DNA of 64,000 bases from NVTR01 sp965237505 (GTDB taxonomy: Bacteria > Pseudomonadota > Alphaproteobacteria > Rhodobacterales > Rhodobacteraceae). The position numbers were made by a program, and so were the translations under genes. Where the stretch lies: the NCBI GenBank assembly GCA_965237505.1, contig CBDEFR010000002.1, positions 1 to 64,000 on the forward strand, written 5' to 3'. The first letter of the stretch is position 1. Each line of letters starts with the position of its first letter. Below are positions 41,366-51,094 of the stretch, piece after piece. The notes beneath the pieces are model-generated. The model made no database searches and was not told the origin of the DNA. It saw only the letters and a program-made list of their open reading frames with translations.

Positions 41366-42139
41366 TTGGCGGGCCAGATGGGCAGACTGATCGATCGACT
41401 TTTTCACCAACGCGTATTGCGCAGATGGGGTCGGGCGTTTGACCGTGCTCCCTCGGTTGACCTTATGGCGCTGCGCACAATGCGCACCCAGGCCCGCGAG
41501 GTTCGCCGGCGAATGGATCAGGTGCTGCATCAGGCGGATGCCCGTCTGACACTGCCTTTGATCGGCACCAATGCGATTCAGAAACCACTGCATGCGGACT
41601 GGTCTTATCGGCCACAATTGTGGCGCGGGCCGCTCAGCCCGCCCGGCATGGTGGCGATCGATTCAAAATCGCGGATTGGCGACGAGGTGACGCTTTATCA
41701 CGACTGCAAGATTTCAGAGCTGACGGTTCGCCAAATTCGCAACACCCGCGAGGACGACCTGGCGCCGTTCGGGCTGCGAATGGACGTTTTCCGGTTTGAC
41801 GGCAGCTTTCTTTCGCTGGTGATCAATCTGCCCGACAGTGCGGTTCAGGGACTGAAGCGACGCCACTTGCTGCGCCTGACCACCGCCTTTGAGATGGAAA
41901 AGGAGCTGGAAATATTCGCACGGCTGAACATCAAGCACGGCCCAAACAGCGAGCAATTGGTGCGCGAGTTGTCCCAAGTGCAGGGCGAAACGTCGGTGGA
42001 GTTTGATTTGGCCTACACCAACCTAAATGAAAAGCGCGTCGAGCGTGCCTGGATTGATCTGATATTTGAGGGCCCGGAAATGAACCAGATCATATTGCGT
42101 GACGTGACGCTGAGCCGCCGGCCGCGGGCAGAGGTTTAG
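41366..42139 (+). CDS. Conserved hypothetical protein (DUF6478-like)
   Basis: A 257-residue cytosolic protein. A basic N-terminus (LFHQRVLRRWGRAFDRA) is followed by a coiled stretch (LRTMRTQAREVRRRMDQVLHQAD) and a beta-sandwich-like domain with WRGPLSPPGMVAIDSKSRIGDEVTLYHDC and RRPRAEV at the end. I recall it as a family widespread in Rhodobacteraceae (DUF6478), but the assignment is from memory of the pattern only. It is followed after 14 bases by another small gene. Confidence 0.65.
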   Translation: MAGQMGRLIDRLFHQRVLRRWGRAFDRAPSVDLMALRTMRTQAREVRRRMDQVLHQADARLTLPLIGTNAIQKPLHADWSYRPQLWRGPLSPPGMVAIDSKSRIGDEVTLYHDCKISELTVRQIRNTREDDLAPFGLRMDVFRFDGSFLSLVINLPDSAVQGLKRRHLLRLTTAFEMEKELEIFARLNIKHGPNSEQLVRELSQVQGETSVEFDLAYTNLNEKRVERAWIDLIFEGPEMNQIILRDVTLSRRPRAEV

Positions 42140-42153
42140 GTGGGCGCGGGCAG

Positions 42154-42540
42154 ATGTCGGATTATGCAATCACAAAAACACGCATTTATGCCGGAATTTG
42201 GGAAGGCGTGGTTACCAGCCAAGGCGACGGCGACACTGCGCCGGACATCGAGGTAACCCATTTGGGTGAACCGATCCAAAGTGTGTCGCTGACCGCAAGC
42301 GGGTCAGACAAGAGCATCTGGGATTTACGCATCGCAATTCCGCCGGAATTATTGTCGGACGGCGTTCAGGTGTTCCTGATCAGCGACAAGGAAACCGAGG
42401 AAAAACTGGCGGCATTCACGATTCTCACCGGCGAGCCGCTGGAAGATGACATACGCGCCGAAACAGAGCTTTTGCGGGCCGAACTGGATATGCTCAAGCG
42501 CGCCTTCCGCAGGCACTGTCTGGAGACGATGAAAGGGTGA
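42154..42540 (+). CDS. Conserved hypothetical protein
   Basis: A 128-residue protein, apparently co-transcribed with the preceding gene. The N-terminal two thirds look beta-rich (IWEGVVTSQGDGDTAPDIEVTHLG, IWDLRIAIPPELLSDGVQVFLI). The C-terminus is a helical, charged stretch (RAETELLRAELDMLKRAFRRHC) suggestive of a coiled coil. It has no signal peptide and no recognised family. Confidence 0.65.
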   Translation: MSDYAITKTRIYAGIWEGVVTSQGDGDTAPDIEVTHLGEPIQSVSLTASGSDKSIWDLRIAIPPELLSDGVQVFLISDKETEEKLAAFTILTGEPLEDDIRAETELLRAELDMLKRAFRRHCLETMKG

Positions 42541-42678
42541 GCGGACCGTCGCGTGTTTGGTCAGGGTTGGATTGGATATTTTTGCAAGAAAGAATGAAGG
42601 ATGGTTTTCTGATTGCCCGGTGTAGTGGGTGACAGGGGCAGCCGACTTTGCCAGAGTCGGCGGGTAAGGGAATATTCA

Positions 42679-44706
42679 ATGTCAGATTATCCGCATCTTT
42701 TGGCGCCATTGGATTTGGGTTTCACAACGCTAAAAAATCGCGTGCTGATGGGCTCGATGCACACCAATCTGGAAGAGACCGGCGACTGGAACCGCATTGC
42801 GGAGTTTTACGCCGAGCGGGCGCGGGGCGATGTGGGGCTGATGGTGACCGGTGGCATGGCGCCGAACCGCGAAGGCGGGGTGTTTCCGGGCGCCGCGGGG
42901 CTGTTTTCGGCCGAAGACATCGACAATCACCGGATTGTCACCGAGCGGGTGCACGATGCGGGCGGCAGAATCGCGATGCAAATATTGCACGCGGGCCGTT
43001 ATGCCTATGGGCCGGAATGCGTGGCGCCGTCGCCGCTGACGTCGCCGATCTCGCCGTTTGCGCCGGCAGAGCTGGATGAGGCGGGTATTGAAAAGCAGAT
43101 CGCAGATATTGTCATGGCGGCGGCGCGGGCCCGTGAGGCCGGGTATGACGGTGTCGAGGTGATGGGATCAGAAGGGTATTTTCTGAATCAGTTTCTGGTA
43201 ACCCACACCAACAAGCGCAGCGACCGCTGGGGCGGGTGTTATGAGAACCGGATGCGGCTGCCGATTGAGGTCGTTCGCCGGGTGCGCGCCGCTGTGGGCA
43301 ATGATTTCATCATGATTTACCGCCTGTCGATGATTGATCTGATCCCAAATGGCTCCACCTGGGAGGAAGTTGTGCGACTGGCGCATGCGGTCGAGACCGC
43401 CGGGGCGACGATGATCAATACTGGCATCGGCTGGCACGAGGCGCGAATTCCGACGATCGCCACATCGGTTCCGCGCCGGGCCTTCACCTGGGTGACCAAA
43501 AAGCTAATGGGGCAGGTGTCGATCCCGCTGATTACCAGCAACCGCATCAATGCGCCCGATGTGGCCGAGGCGGTGCTGGCCGAGGGCTGCGCTGATATGG
43601 TGTCGATGGCGCGGCCGTTCCTGGCGGATGCGCATTTCGTTCGCAAGGCTGCGGCGGGACGGGCGCACGAAATCGCCCCCTGTATCGCCTGCAATCAGGC
43701 CTGTCTGGACCACACGTTCAACGGCAAGATATCCACCTGCCTGGTCAACCCGCGGGCCTGTTTTGAAACCGAGCTGCGCTATGACCCTGCCAGGGTTGGG
43801 ATTTCCGTGGCAGTGGTTGGGGCCGGGCCTGCGGGATTGTCGGCGGCATTAGTGGCGGCTGAGCGTGGGCATCGCGTAACACTGTTTGAAAAAGCGCATG
43901 AGATCGGCGGTCAGTTGAACCTGGCCAGGGTGATCCCCGGCAAAGAGGAATTTCACGGTCTGGTGGCCTGGTATCAAACGATGGTCGAGCAGTCAGACAT
44001 TGCCTTGCGTCTGGATACCGAGGCGAGCGCCGATGACCTGAGCAGTTTTGACGATGTGATCGTCGCCACCGGCGTGTTGCCGCGTGACCCCGGGATACCG
44101 GGGCAGGACGCGCCGAATGTGCTGACATATCTGGATGTGCTGCGCGGCAAGGCGCATGTGGGCAGAACCGTCGCAATTGTCGGGGCCGGGGGAATTGGTT
44201 TTGACGTGGCCGAATATCTGGCCGAGGACGGGCCAAGCGCGACAATGGATCTGGATGCCTGGAAATCCGAATGGGGAATTTCGGATCCCGAGGTGGATCG
44301 GGCTGGCTTGGCACCTGGTTGCCCAAAGCCGGTAGCGCCGGCGCGCCAGATCACACTGCTGCAACGCAAGTCCGACAAATTTGGCCGCAGTCTGGGAATG
44401 ACCACCGGCTGGATACACCGGACGACACTGCAAAGGAAAAATGTAAAAATGATCGGTGGCGTGAACTATGAGCGGATTGATTCTGATGGTGTGCACGTTT
44501 CATACGGTGAGGCGCGGAAGAATCCGCACTTAATTGTGGCAGAAAACGTAATTCTTTGTGCGGGCCAGGTATGTGCGCATTCTCTTGCCGATGTATTGAG
44601 GCAACAGGACGCCAATGTTCACGTCATCGGTGGCGCTGATCTGGCGACAGAGTTGGATGCGAAACGCGCAATCGACCACGGAGCGCGCGTTGCATCGAAC
44701 TTGTAA
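42679..44706 (+). CDS. fadH: NADPH-dependent 2,4-dienoyl-CoA reductase
   Basis: A 675-residue flavo-iron-sulfur enzyme of unsaturated fatty-acid beta-oxidation, the same length as E. coli FadH. An N-terminal TIM barrel binds FMN (LDLGFTTLKNRVLMGSMHTNLEE). The 4Fe-4S cluster is held by Cys335, Cys338, Cys342 and Cys354 (CIACNQAC ... STC). The C-terminal FAD/NADPH domains begin with VAVVGAGPAGLSAAL and VAIVGAGGIGFDVAEYL. ATG 42679 gives the family N-terminus MSDYPHLLAPLDLGF. A LysR-type gene on the same strand follows after about 170 bases. Confidence 0.93.
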   Translation: MSDYPHLLAPLDLGFTTLKNRVLMGSMHTNLEETGDWNRIAEFYAERARGDVGLMVTGGMAPNREGGVFPGAAGLFSAEDIDNHRIVTERVHDAGGRIAMQILHAGRYAYGPECVAPSPLTSPISPFAPAELDEAGIEKQIADIVMAAARAREAGYDGVEVMGSEGYFLNQFLVTHTNKRSDRWGGCYENRMRLPIEVVRRVRAAVGNDFIMIYRLSMIDLIPNGSTWEEVVRLAHAVETAGATMINTGIGWHEARIPTIATSVPRRAFTWVTKKLMGQVSIPLITSNRINAPDVAEAVLAEGCADMVSMARPFLADAHFVRKAAAGRAHEIAPCIACNQACLDHTFNGKISTCLVNPRACFETELRYDPARVGISVAVVGAGPAGLSAALVAAERGHRVTLFEKAHEIGGQLNLARVIPGKEEFHGLVAWYQTMVEQSDIALRLDTEASADDLSSFDDVIVATGVLPRDPGIPGQDAPNVLTYLDVLRGKAHVGRTVAIVGAGGIGFDVAEYLAEDGPSATMDLDAWKSEWGISDPEVDRAGLAPGCPKPVAPARQITLLQRKSDKFGRSLGMTTGWIHRTTLQRKNVKMIGGVNYERIDSDGVHVSYGEARKNPHLIVAENVILCAGQVCAHSLADVLRQQDANVHVIGGADLATELDAKRAIDHGARVASNL

Positions 44707-44876
44707 TATATTGAAGGTAAACGGTAAATCAACCAATGTGGCAAAAACACACCACTTCTGTTTCCAATTGATGCACACTTCCCCATAAATCCCCAGTATT
44801 GTCTGTTGCCCTCCGCAATCTCGCCTGAATTGGCCGCGATACCTGTTTGGTGAGGGGCGAAGATTAAGGTAACGTT

Positions 44877-45781
44877 ATGGACCGACTTACTGAAATGGAA
44901 GCCTTCGCCACAGTGGTAGATCAAGGCGGTTTCACGGACGCGGCCAGGAAGATGGGGATCTCAAAATCTGCTGTCTCAAAGCATGTATCCTCGTTGGAGG
45001 CGAGGTTGGGTGCACGGCTGCTGAACAGGACAACCCGCCGGGTGTCCCCCACTGAAATAGGACTGGCATATTATGATCGTGCGCGCCGGGTGCTCAATGA
45101 CGCCGGCGAGGCCGATGCGCTGGTAACCTCGATGCAATCTGCGCCATCGGGTTTGCTGCGTATATCGGTGGCGACGGATTTTGGCGTGAACCACCTGTCG
45201 CCGGTGCTTGGGGATTTCCTGCAGGAATTCAGCGACATCACGGTCAATATGGTGCTGAACAACCGCTATGTTGAACTGATCTCGGAAGGGTTCGACATGG
45301 CGATCAGGATCGGCGAGCTCGAGGATAGCACGCTGCGCGCCCGCAAGCTGACCGAAACGACAAAGCGCATGATTGCCTCGCCGGAGTATTTTGAAAAATA
45401 CGGACGGCCTGCAAAGATCGACGACTTGAACGAGCATAAACTGCTGCACTATTCCAATCAGGCCAATAGCGCTGTCTGGAAATTGACCGCGCCTTCCGGT
45501 GAAAAACGTCAGTACGCACCAGCGGTTGGCTGACGGTCAATGACGGACAATCGCTGTTGAATGCCGCCATATCGGGCCTTGGAATAGCCTATCTGCCCTC
45601 GTTCCTTTATGCGGATGCATTACAAGAAGGTCTGGTCGAAGAGGCCATTCCGGAATTGCCGGTCGAGACACAGGGTATCTACGCCGTTTACCCGCCGGGC
45701 CGGTTTACACAGCCGAAAGTGCGCGCTTTCATAGATTTTCTGGTTCAGGCGTTTGCCGACAAGGGACCGGAGAACTGGTAA
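44877..45781 (+). pseudogene. LysR-family transcriptional regulator, frameshifted
   Basis: The first frame encodes MDRLTEMEAFATVVDQGGFTDAARKM, a LysR helix-turn-helix (to about residue 60), and most of the effector domain. It ends at 45533 in an aberrant tail after EKRQ. The next frame resumes with VRTSGWLTVNDGQSLLNAAISGLGIAYLPSFL and runs to 45781, the normal C-terminus. One lost G (CAG-GTA read as CAGTA, about 45509) explains it. The corrected protein would be about 301 residues, a normal LysR length. Either a recent pseudogene or a sequencing error. Confidence 0.85.
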
Positions 45782-45810
45782 ATTGAACCTCGTAATGAGC
45801 GAATAGGTTT

Positions 45811-46764
45811 TCAGCGGGTCGAGGTAATTATCACTTCGACCCGTCTGTTTTTTGTGCGGCCGTCTTCGGTCAGATTTGACGCGAGTGGCACCAGATAGCC
45901 GACGCCTGCGGCTTCTAACTGTTCGCGCAGGACTCCGTAGCCGGACACAAGCCGTTCAAGAACCGAGGCAGCGCGCTTTTCAGATAATTTCAGGTTACTC
46001 GCCAAAGCGCCCTCGGCATCGGTATGTCCGACCAGTGCGACGGTCAGGTCGGGGTTTTGTTGCAGATAAGCTGCCAGATCTTCCAGCGATTGAAAGCGCT
46101 CGTCGCTTAGCTTTGATGATCCGGTCTGAAAGCTCAGACCTTCCAGTGACGCCCGCCCGAGCGAGGCCAGTTGCACCGCCAGTGGACCAACAGCGTCTGG
46201 CGCGGGCGCGACTGTCGGTTCGGAAGATTTGCTCGACGCGACGATCACCGCTTCTTGATCTTCGGGCCTGCCCACGCGCGTCATCTGAACAAATCCGGTA
46301 TTTGTGCTGCGGCTAACGGTCAGACTTACGAATTCGGAACGGCCTTCGTCGGTAAACCGGCGCGCAGACAGATATCTGAAATCGCCCAGATCGACATGCA
46401 TTTCCGGTTCCGGGAGCAGATCAATCTTGAACCGAAAATCAAAGCCGCCGCAGCGCTCGGTCTCGCATTGGAAAATGATGTCGAATCCTGCGCCCGCCAG
46501 TTGGTCGCGCAGCACGCCCATGATCTGCATTGTTGAAATAGTGCCTGAAGTAAAACGCCAGGCTTCGGAAAGAATGCTGCCTTCGGCCGCAACCGTCGGC
46601 ACCACGCCCGCGGAAAATTCAGCGATCGGCACAGCCGCGCTGCCATTGGGGATTAGCACTCTGGCCGTTTGCACCGATCCAGCTGGCAGTTCCAGCGTGA
46701 ACGCGTCTGCAACCGACGGCATCATCGCAGCGAGCGAGGCACATATGGCGAGGCGAAGCGTCAT
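45811..46764 (-). CDS. OmpA-family envelope protein
   Basis: A 317-residue exported protein: signal peptide (LAICASLAAMMPSVADA, cleavage near residue 21), a novel N-terminal domain of about 160 residues containing one Cys pair (CETERCGG), a linker, and a C-terminal OmpA-like peptidoglycan-binding domain (LSFQTGSSKLSDERFQSLEDLAAYL ... VALVGHTDAEGALASNLKLSEKRAASV ... NRRVEVII). The Asp and Arg that bind diaminopimelate appear present (HTDAEG, NRRVE). It overlaps the upstream AhpD-like gene start by four bases, so the two form an operon. Confidence 0.9.
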   Translation of the reverse strand: MTLRLAICASLAAMMPSVADAFTLELPAGSVQTARVLIPNGSAAVPIAEFSAGVVPTVAAEGSILSEAWRFTSGTISTMQIMGVLRDQLAGAGFDIIFQCETERCGGFDFRFKIDLLPEPEMHVDLGDFRYLSARRFTDEGRSEFVSLTVSRSTNTGFVQMTRVGRPEDQEAVIVASSKSSEPTVAPAPDAVGPLAVQLASLGRASLEGLSFQTGSSKLSDERFQSLEDLAAYLQQNPDLTVALVGHTDAEGALASNLKLSEKRAASVLERLVSGYGVLREQLEAAGVGYLVPLASNLTEDGRTKNRRVEVIITSTR

Positions 46765-47336
46765 CGTGCCTGGGCGTGGTATTCGTCGTTGGGCCGCATA
46801 TCGATGGCCGAGGCGACGCGGTTGGTCATGTTGAAAAACCCGGCGACGCTGGCGATGTCGAATATATCGCGGTCGTCGAACCCGGCCTGGCGCAGGGTGG
46901 CGCGATCGTCTTCCTCGATCTCGGCGCTGGACGCGGTCAGCTTAGCCGCGAAATCAAGCATCGCCCGTTGTCGCGCGTCAAGATTTGCGGCACGATAATT
47001 CATCACCATCGCCTCGCCCAGGGCCGGACTTCCGGACAATTTTCGCACCGTCGCACCGTGGGCGACCTGGCAATACCAGCAGCGGTTGATCGAAGACACG
47101 ACAACGGCAATCATTTCACGTTCCAGTTTGCTCAGTCCGCTGTCGCCGAGCATCAGATCGTTGTACATGCCGGTGAAGGCATCAAACTTGGCGATGTCAA
47201 ACGCATAGGCCTTTAGGACGTTTGGAATGAGCCCGAGTTTTTCCACACAAACGTTAAAATACTTTTGTGTGGCACCCGGCAAGGGGTCCAACATCGGCAG
47301 ATCAAGCGCAGTGGCCTGCTGGGGATTTGTCGTCAC
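46761..47336 (-). CDS. Peroxidase-related protein, AhpD-like (carboxymuconolactone decarboxylase family)
   Basis: A 191-residue protein of the AhpD-like peroxidase-related family. The redox CxxC is in INRCWYCQVAHGATVRKLSG, followed by the conserved histidine. LDFAAKLTASSAEI and FFNMTNRVASAIDMRPNDEY are typical. These proteins are all-helical cytosolic oligomers. The stop overlaps the start of the OmpA-like gene; why an envelope protein should be coupled to it is unclear. Confidence 0.9.
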   Translation of the reverse strand: MTTNPQQATALDLPMLDPLPGATQKYFNVCVEKLGLIPNVLKAYAFDIAKFDAFTGMYNDLMLGDSGLSKLEREMIAVVVSSINRCWYCQVAHGATVRKLSGSPALGEAMVMNYRAANLDARQRAMLDFAAKLTASSAEIEEDDRATLRQAGFDDRDIFDIASVAGFFNMTNRVASAIDMRPNDEYHAQAR

Positions 47337-47354
47337 GTAACCGCCTCGGTTCGT

Positions 47355-48082
47355 TTATTGTTTTTGCCTCATCCGATAGTGGTAGTGGCCCAATACCGTC
47401 ATACCCAATTTGCTGTATAGCGCATTTGCAGCAGCATTTGCATCTGTTACCAGCACGGAAAAAAGCGTGCTCCCTGATTTTGTGCCCAATGTGCGGCGGC
47501 ACGCATAATGTTGATGCCTGCGCCGTTGCGCCGCAGCGATTTTGTAACTTCGACGGCGTGAATCATCGCAATATGGTTGTGAATCGCGACGAATGCCGCG
47601 CCTGCGGGACTGTCTTTGCAGCGCGCAAGGACCGCAGTTTTGGCGCCAGTCGCCCGATTCATCACCGTCATTCGACCCGGCCCAATGCCACCCTCTGCCC
47701 AAAGTTCGCGCATGATTTCCAGGGGCGGCCAGATGGTGAATGCGGACATTTTCTGCGGTGGTGATTTGGTCAGGATGTGGATCGGGCAGGCATAGAGATT
47801 TACCGGATCCACGATGACATGATCACGCGCCGCCAATATCCGATCGAGCTTTTCGTCTGGTTCGCGGATCATGAACAGCACACGCTGGTTCAGGGCGATC
47901 ATCGCAGTTTCCGCCAGCTCGATATCGCCCTCAGAGACGCGCGCATCGGCGGTCGCCGCGGATACCCGTTTGCCACCGCCGCCGCCATCGCGGATGGTCC
48001 AGGGGCCAACGGTTTGCTGCGCAAGCGGTGGCCAGGTGTGCTCGCTCGCGGCATACAGGTCTTGGGCAGTCGGCAGCGTCAC
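47355..48082 (-). pseudogene. GNAT family N-acetyltransferase, frameshifted near C-terminus
   Basis: The frame from 48082 gives 211 residues, ending in an aberrant RFFPCW after AHWAQNQGA. The next frame restores STLFSVLVTDANAAANALYSKLGMTVLGHYHYRM, the usual GNAT ending with acetyl-CoA-binding helix, to 47355. A single-base change near 47478 accounts for it. The corrected protein would be about 242 residues. The start overlaps the CinA-like gene stop, so the two were an operon. Substrate unknown. Confidence 0.8.
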
Positions 48083-48810
48083 GAGCGATGGCTTGGGAAA
48101 AGTTTGGCCAGCCGGGTCATGGCGGCGTCAATCAAAGTGCGATCGCGGCCGCGGATCACGATATTGGTGCCAAACGAACCTTTGTGCCGGAAAGGATATG
48201 AACCGATGGCCAGGTCGGGGTAATCGGCAGCCATATCGGCAAGCGGAGTCGCGACTTCGCTTTCGACGCGGTTGATCCGCAGGGTCTGACTTAGCAGCGG
48301 CGTACCGCTAACGAGTGTCGGTATGACAGACGCCACCATCGCCTGAAAGATTGACGGCACGCCGGCCATCACATGGACATTTTCGATGCTGAATCCGGGC
48401 GCGCCTGACACCGGGTTTTCGATCAGCGTTGCGGTATCGGGTATTCGCGCCATGCGCAGTTGCGCGGCGTTGATTTCGGTCCCGATCGCGCGGTAACGCG
48501 CTGTCAATATCGCCTTTGCGTCATCGCGCACGTCGATGCTGACGCCAAAGGCACGGGCGATGCTGTCGGCTGTGATGTCGTCGTGGGTGGGGCCAATACC
48601 GCCGGACGTAAAGACCTGCCCGAACGCCCGGCGCAATGAATTTACCGCGGCAATGATCGCCTCGGAATCGTCTGCTACGACGCGCACCTCTTTCAGGTCG
48701 ATCCCCACGCGGGTCAATGCCTGGGCCAGGAAATGCGTGTTGGTGTCACGGGTCCGGCCCGACAGAATCTCGTCACCGATCACCAGAATTGCGGCAGTGG
48801 GGTTTGGCAT
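48079..48810 (-). CDS. Competence/damage-inducible protein A (CinA N-terminal, MoaB-like) domain protein
   Basis: A 243-residue protein with the molybdopterin-binding (MoaB/MogA-like) fold of CinA: AAILVIGDEILSGRTRDTNTHFLAQAL, FTSGGIGPTHDDITADSIARAFG and GAPGFSIENVHVMAGVPSIFQAM. It lacks the C-terminal nicotinamide-nucleotide amidase domain of full-length CinA. The start at MPNPTAAILV (48810) is preferred. Transcribed with the GNAT gene, and divergent from sfsA. Confidence 0.9.
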   Translation of the reverse strand: MPNPTAAILVIGDEILSGRTRDTNTHFLAQALTRVGIDLKEVRVVADDSEAIIAAVNSLRRAFGQVFTSGGIGPTHDDITADSIARAFGVSIDVRDDAKAILTARYRAIGTEINAAQLRMARIPDTATLIENPVSGAPGFSIENVHVMAGVPSIFQAMVASVIPTLVSGTPLLSQTLRINRVESEVATPLADMAADYPDLAIGSYPFRHKGSFGTNIVIRGRDRTLIDAAMTRLAKLFPSHRS

Positions 48811-48858
48811 GAGGCGGGTTCCTTGCAGGGCCATCATTGTCGGTATAGGTCGCAGCTC

Positions 48859-49563
48859 ATGCGCTTTCAAACCCCTCTTGTGCCGGGCCGCCTGATCCGC
48901 CGTTACAAACGGTTTCTGGCGGATGTGATCTTGGAAGACGGGCGCGAAGTAACTGCCCACTGTGCCAATCCTGGCGCGATGACCGGGCTGAACACGCCGG
49001 GGATGCGGGTCTGGCTTGAGCCGAATGATGATCCGGGTCAGAAGTTGCGGTTTGGCTGGCGGTTGCTGGAGCTTGCGGGTGGCCATTGGGCCGGGATCGA
49101 CACGATGGTGCCCAACCGGGTTGTGCGCGAGGCGCTGGCGGCAGGGCAGATTGCCGAGCTTGCCGGCTATAAAGGCATTCGAGCCGAGGTGCCTTATGGA
49201 CAATCATCGCGCGTCGATTTTCTGCTGAGTGAGGCGGGCCTGCCGGATGCTTATGTCGAGGTCAAGAACGTGCATCTGAGTCGGGCAGATGGCTGGGCGG
49301 AATTTCCAGACAGTCCGACGGTGCGGGGCGCAAAGCATCTGGCTGAGCTGGCGGATATGGCTAGGCAGGGGCACCGCGCGGTGATGTTCTATCTGGTGCA
49401 GCGAACCGATTGTGCCCGGTTCCGGCTGGCGGGCGACGTAGACCCGAAATATGCGCAAGCGTTTGCCGCGGCAGAGCAGGCCGGGGTCGGGGTATTGTGT
49501 TACGATACAGTGATCAGCACCGAGGGCGTGGCACTTGGGCGGCGTTTGAGGGTTGCGGCATAG
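48859..49563 (+). CDS. sfsA: DNA/RNA nuclease SfsA
   Basis: A 234-residue protein of the SfsA family, linked to sugar-fermentation stimulation in E. coli. The start is MRFQTPLVPGRLIRRYKRFLADV, with CANPGAMTGLNTPG, the catalytic-like core VDFLLSEAG and VEVKNVHL, and FYLVQRTDCARFR. ATG 48859 is clear from homology. It is followed on the same strand by map. Confidence 0.95.
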   Translation: MRFQTPLVPGRLIRRYKRFLADVILEDGREVTAHCANPGAMTGLNTPGMRVWLEPNDDPGQKLRFGWRLLELAGGHWAGIDTMVPNRVVREALAAGQIAELAGYKGIRAEVPYGQSSRVDFLLSEAGLPDAYVEVKNVHLSRADGWAEFPDSPTVRGAKHLAELADMARQGHRAVMFYLVQRTDCARFRLAGDVDPKYAQAFAAAEQAGVGVLCYDTVISTEGVALGRRLRVAA

Positions 49564-49630
49564 GCAGCCTCTGGTCCTTGAGCGCGACGTTGCTTATGTA
49601 ATGCCAAGACGTGTTGATGTGGAGACTGAA

Positions 49631-50455
49631 GTGAAAGACCGTAACCGTGGTCGGCTGACCAAAGACGGCATTCGGATCTATGAGGTCTCGGATTTTGCCG
49701 GTATGCACGTGGCAGGTCGTCTGGCGGCGGAAATTCTGGATGAGATCGCGGCGTTCGTGATGCCGAGCGAGACGACCGGGCGGCTTGACGAGATCATCAC
49801 CAACAAGATTGCAACCGCTGGCGCCAAGTCGGCGACCATCGGCTACAAGGGCTATCAGCACGCCAGCTGCATAAGCGTGAATTACGTGGTCTGTCATGGC
49901 ATTCCGGGGGCGAAGGTACTTAAGGACGGTGACATTCTGAATATCGATGTCACGGTCATCGTCGATGGCTGGTATGGCGATAGCAGCCGGATGTATGTGG
50001 CGGGCGGGCTTTCACGCAAGTCAGAACGGTTGCTTCAGGTGACCCACGACGCGCTGATGCGCGGGATCGAGGCGGTGAAGCCGGGCAATACCTTTGGCGA
50101 TATTGGCGCGGCGATCCAGGCGTATGTGGAAGCTCACCGGATGTCGGTGGTGCGTGATTTCTGCGGGCACGGGCTGGGCCGGGTGTTTCATGCGCCGCCG
50201 AATGTGCTGCACTACGGGCGCGCCGGAACTGGGGCCACGCTGGAAGAAGGCATGTTCTTTACCATCGAACCGATGGTCAATCTGGGCCGTTCGGAAACCA
50301 AGGTTCTGGCCGATGACTGGACCGCGGTCACGCGCGACAAATCGCTGTCGGCGCAGTTTGAGCATTCGGTCGGAGTTACGGCCGATGGGGTTGAAATATT
50401 CACGCTGTCACCGGCGGGGGCGTTTCACCCGACTTTCCAAGAATTGACAGGCTGA
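49631..50455 (+). CDS. map: Type I methionine aminopeptidase
   Basis: A 274-residue di-metal enzyme that removes initiator methionine. All metal ligands are visible: His in VVCHGIPG (substrate side), Asp pair in ILNIDVTVIVDGWYGDSSRMY, His in FCGHGLGRVFH, Glu in FTIEPMVN and Glu in FEHSVGVT. The GTG at 49631 has GGAG at the right distance; the in-frame ATG at 49601 is an alternative. Probably co-transcribed with sfsA. Type Ia (no N-terminal extension). Confidence 0.94.
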   Translation: MKDRNRGRLTKDGIRIYEVSDFAGMHVAGRLAAEILDEIAAFVMPSETTGRLDEIITNKIATAGAKSATIGYKGYQHASCISVNYVVCHGIPGAKVLKDGDILNIDVTVIVDGWYGDSSRMYVAGGLSRKSERLLQVTHDALMRGIEAVKPGNTFGDIGAAIQAYVEAHRMSVVRDFCGHGLGRVFHAPPNVLHYGRAGTGATLEEGMFFTIEPMVNLGRSETKVLADDWTAVTRDKSLSAQFEHSVGVTADGVEIFTLSPAGAFHPTFQELTG

Positions 50456-50524
50456 GTTGCGTTTGAGGTCCCAGACCAAGTCCGGGACTGCGGATCGGTG
50501 GATCAGGCGGCGAATTGGGGCGGT

Positions 50525-51094
50525 TCAGTATTCACCCTCCAGTTCGAAAATTGTGACATGGGTGTCGCCGTAGCGGCGCTGGTCGAGCTGATTGAAGGCT
50601 GGCGGCAGGAGCCCGGCACGACGTTCTTCCAATACAACCAACGCATCGTCAGCCAGCCAGCCACCGGCCAGCGCAGAGGTCAGCGCCCCAATACCCAGAC
50701 CCTTACCATATGGCGGATCAACGAAGATCAGATCGAACGGCGCGCCCTGCCGGTCACCAAGGCGCGTGGCATTGCGGCGCAGGATTTGGGTGTCGTCTTG
50801 CGCGCGGCAGAGATTAATGTTCTTGCGGGTCAGCGCCAGCGCCCTGGCACCATCATCGACAAAGGTTACATGCGCGGCCCCGCGCGACAACGCTTCCAGC
50901 CCAAGCGCGCCGGTGCCTGCGAACAGATCGAGCACCCGGGCGTGCGCGATTGGGTCGCCGTATACTCCACCCATCAGCAGGTTGAAGATGCTTTCGCGCA
51001 CCCGGTCGCTCGTGGGGCGTAGGTGCGCAGCCGCGTCACCCTTGCCGACCGGTGCCAGTTTTAGACCCCGCAGTCTGCCCGCGATGATGCGCAT
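50525..51094 (-). CDS. rsmD: 16S rRNA (guanine-966-N2)-methyltransferase RsmD
   Basis: A 189-residue SAM-dependent methyltransferase that modifies G966 of 16S rRNA during 30S assembly. VLDLFAGTGALGLEALSRGA is the SAM-binding motif and FVDPPYGKG the catalytic (D/N)PPY motif. MRIIAGRLRGLKL is the family N-terminus. Its ATG overlaps by one base the stop of the upstream flavoprotein gene. Confidence 0.94.
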   Translation of the reverse strand: MRIIAGRLRGLKLAPVGKGDAAAHLRPTSDRVRESIFNLLMGGVYGDPIAHARVLDLFAGTGALGLEALSRGAAHVTFVDDGARALALTRKNINLCRAQDDTQILRRNATRLGDRQGAPFDLIFVDPPYGKGLGIGALTSALAGGWLADDALVVLEERRAGLLPPAFNQLDQRRYGDTHVTIFELEGEY

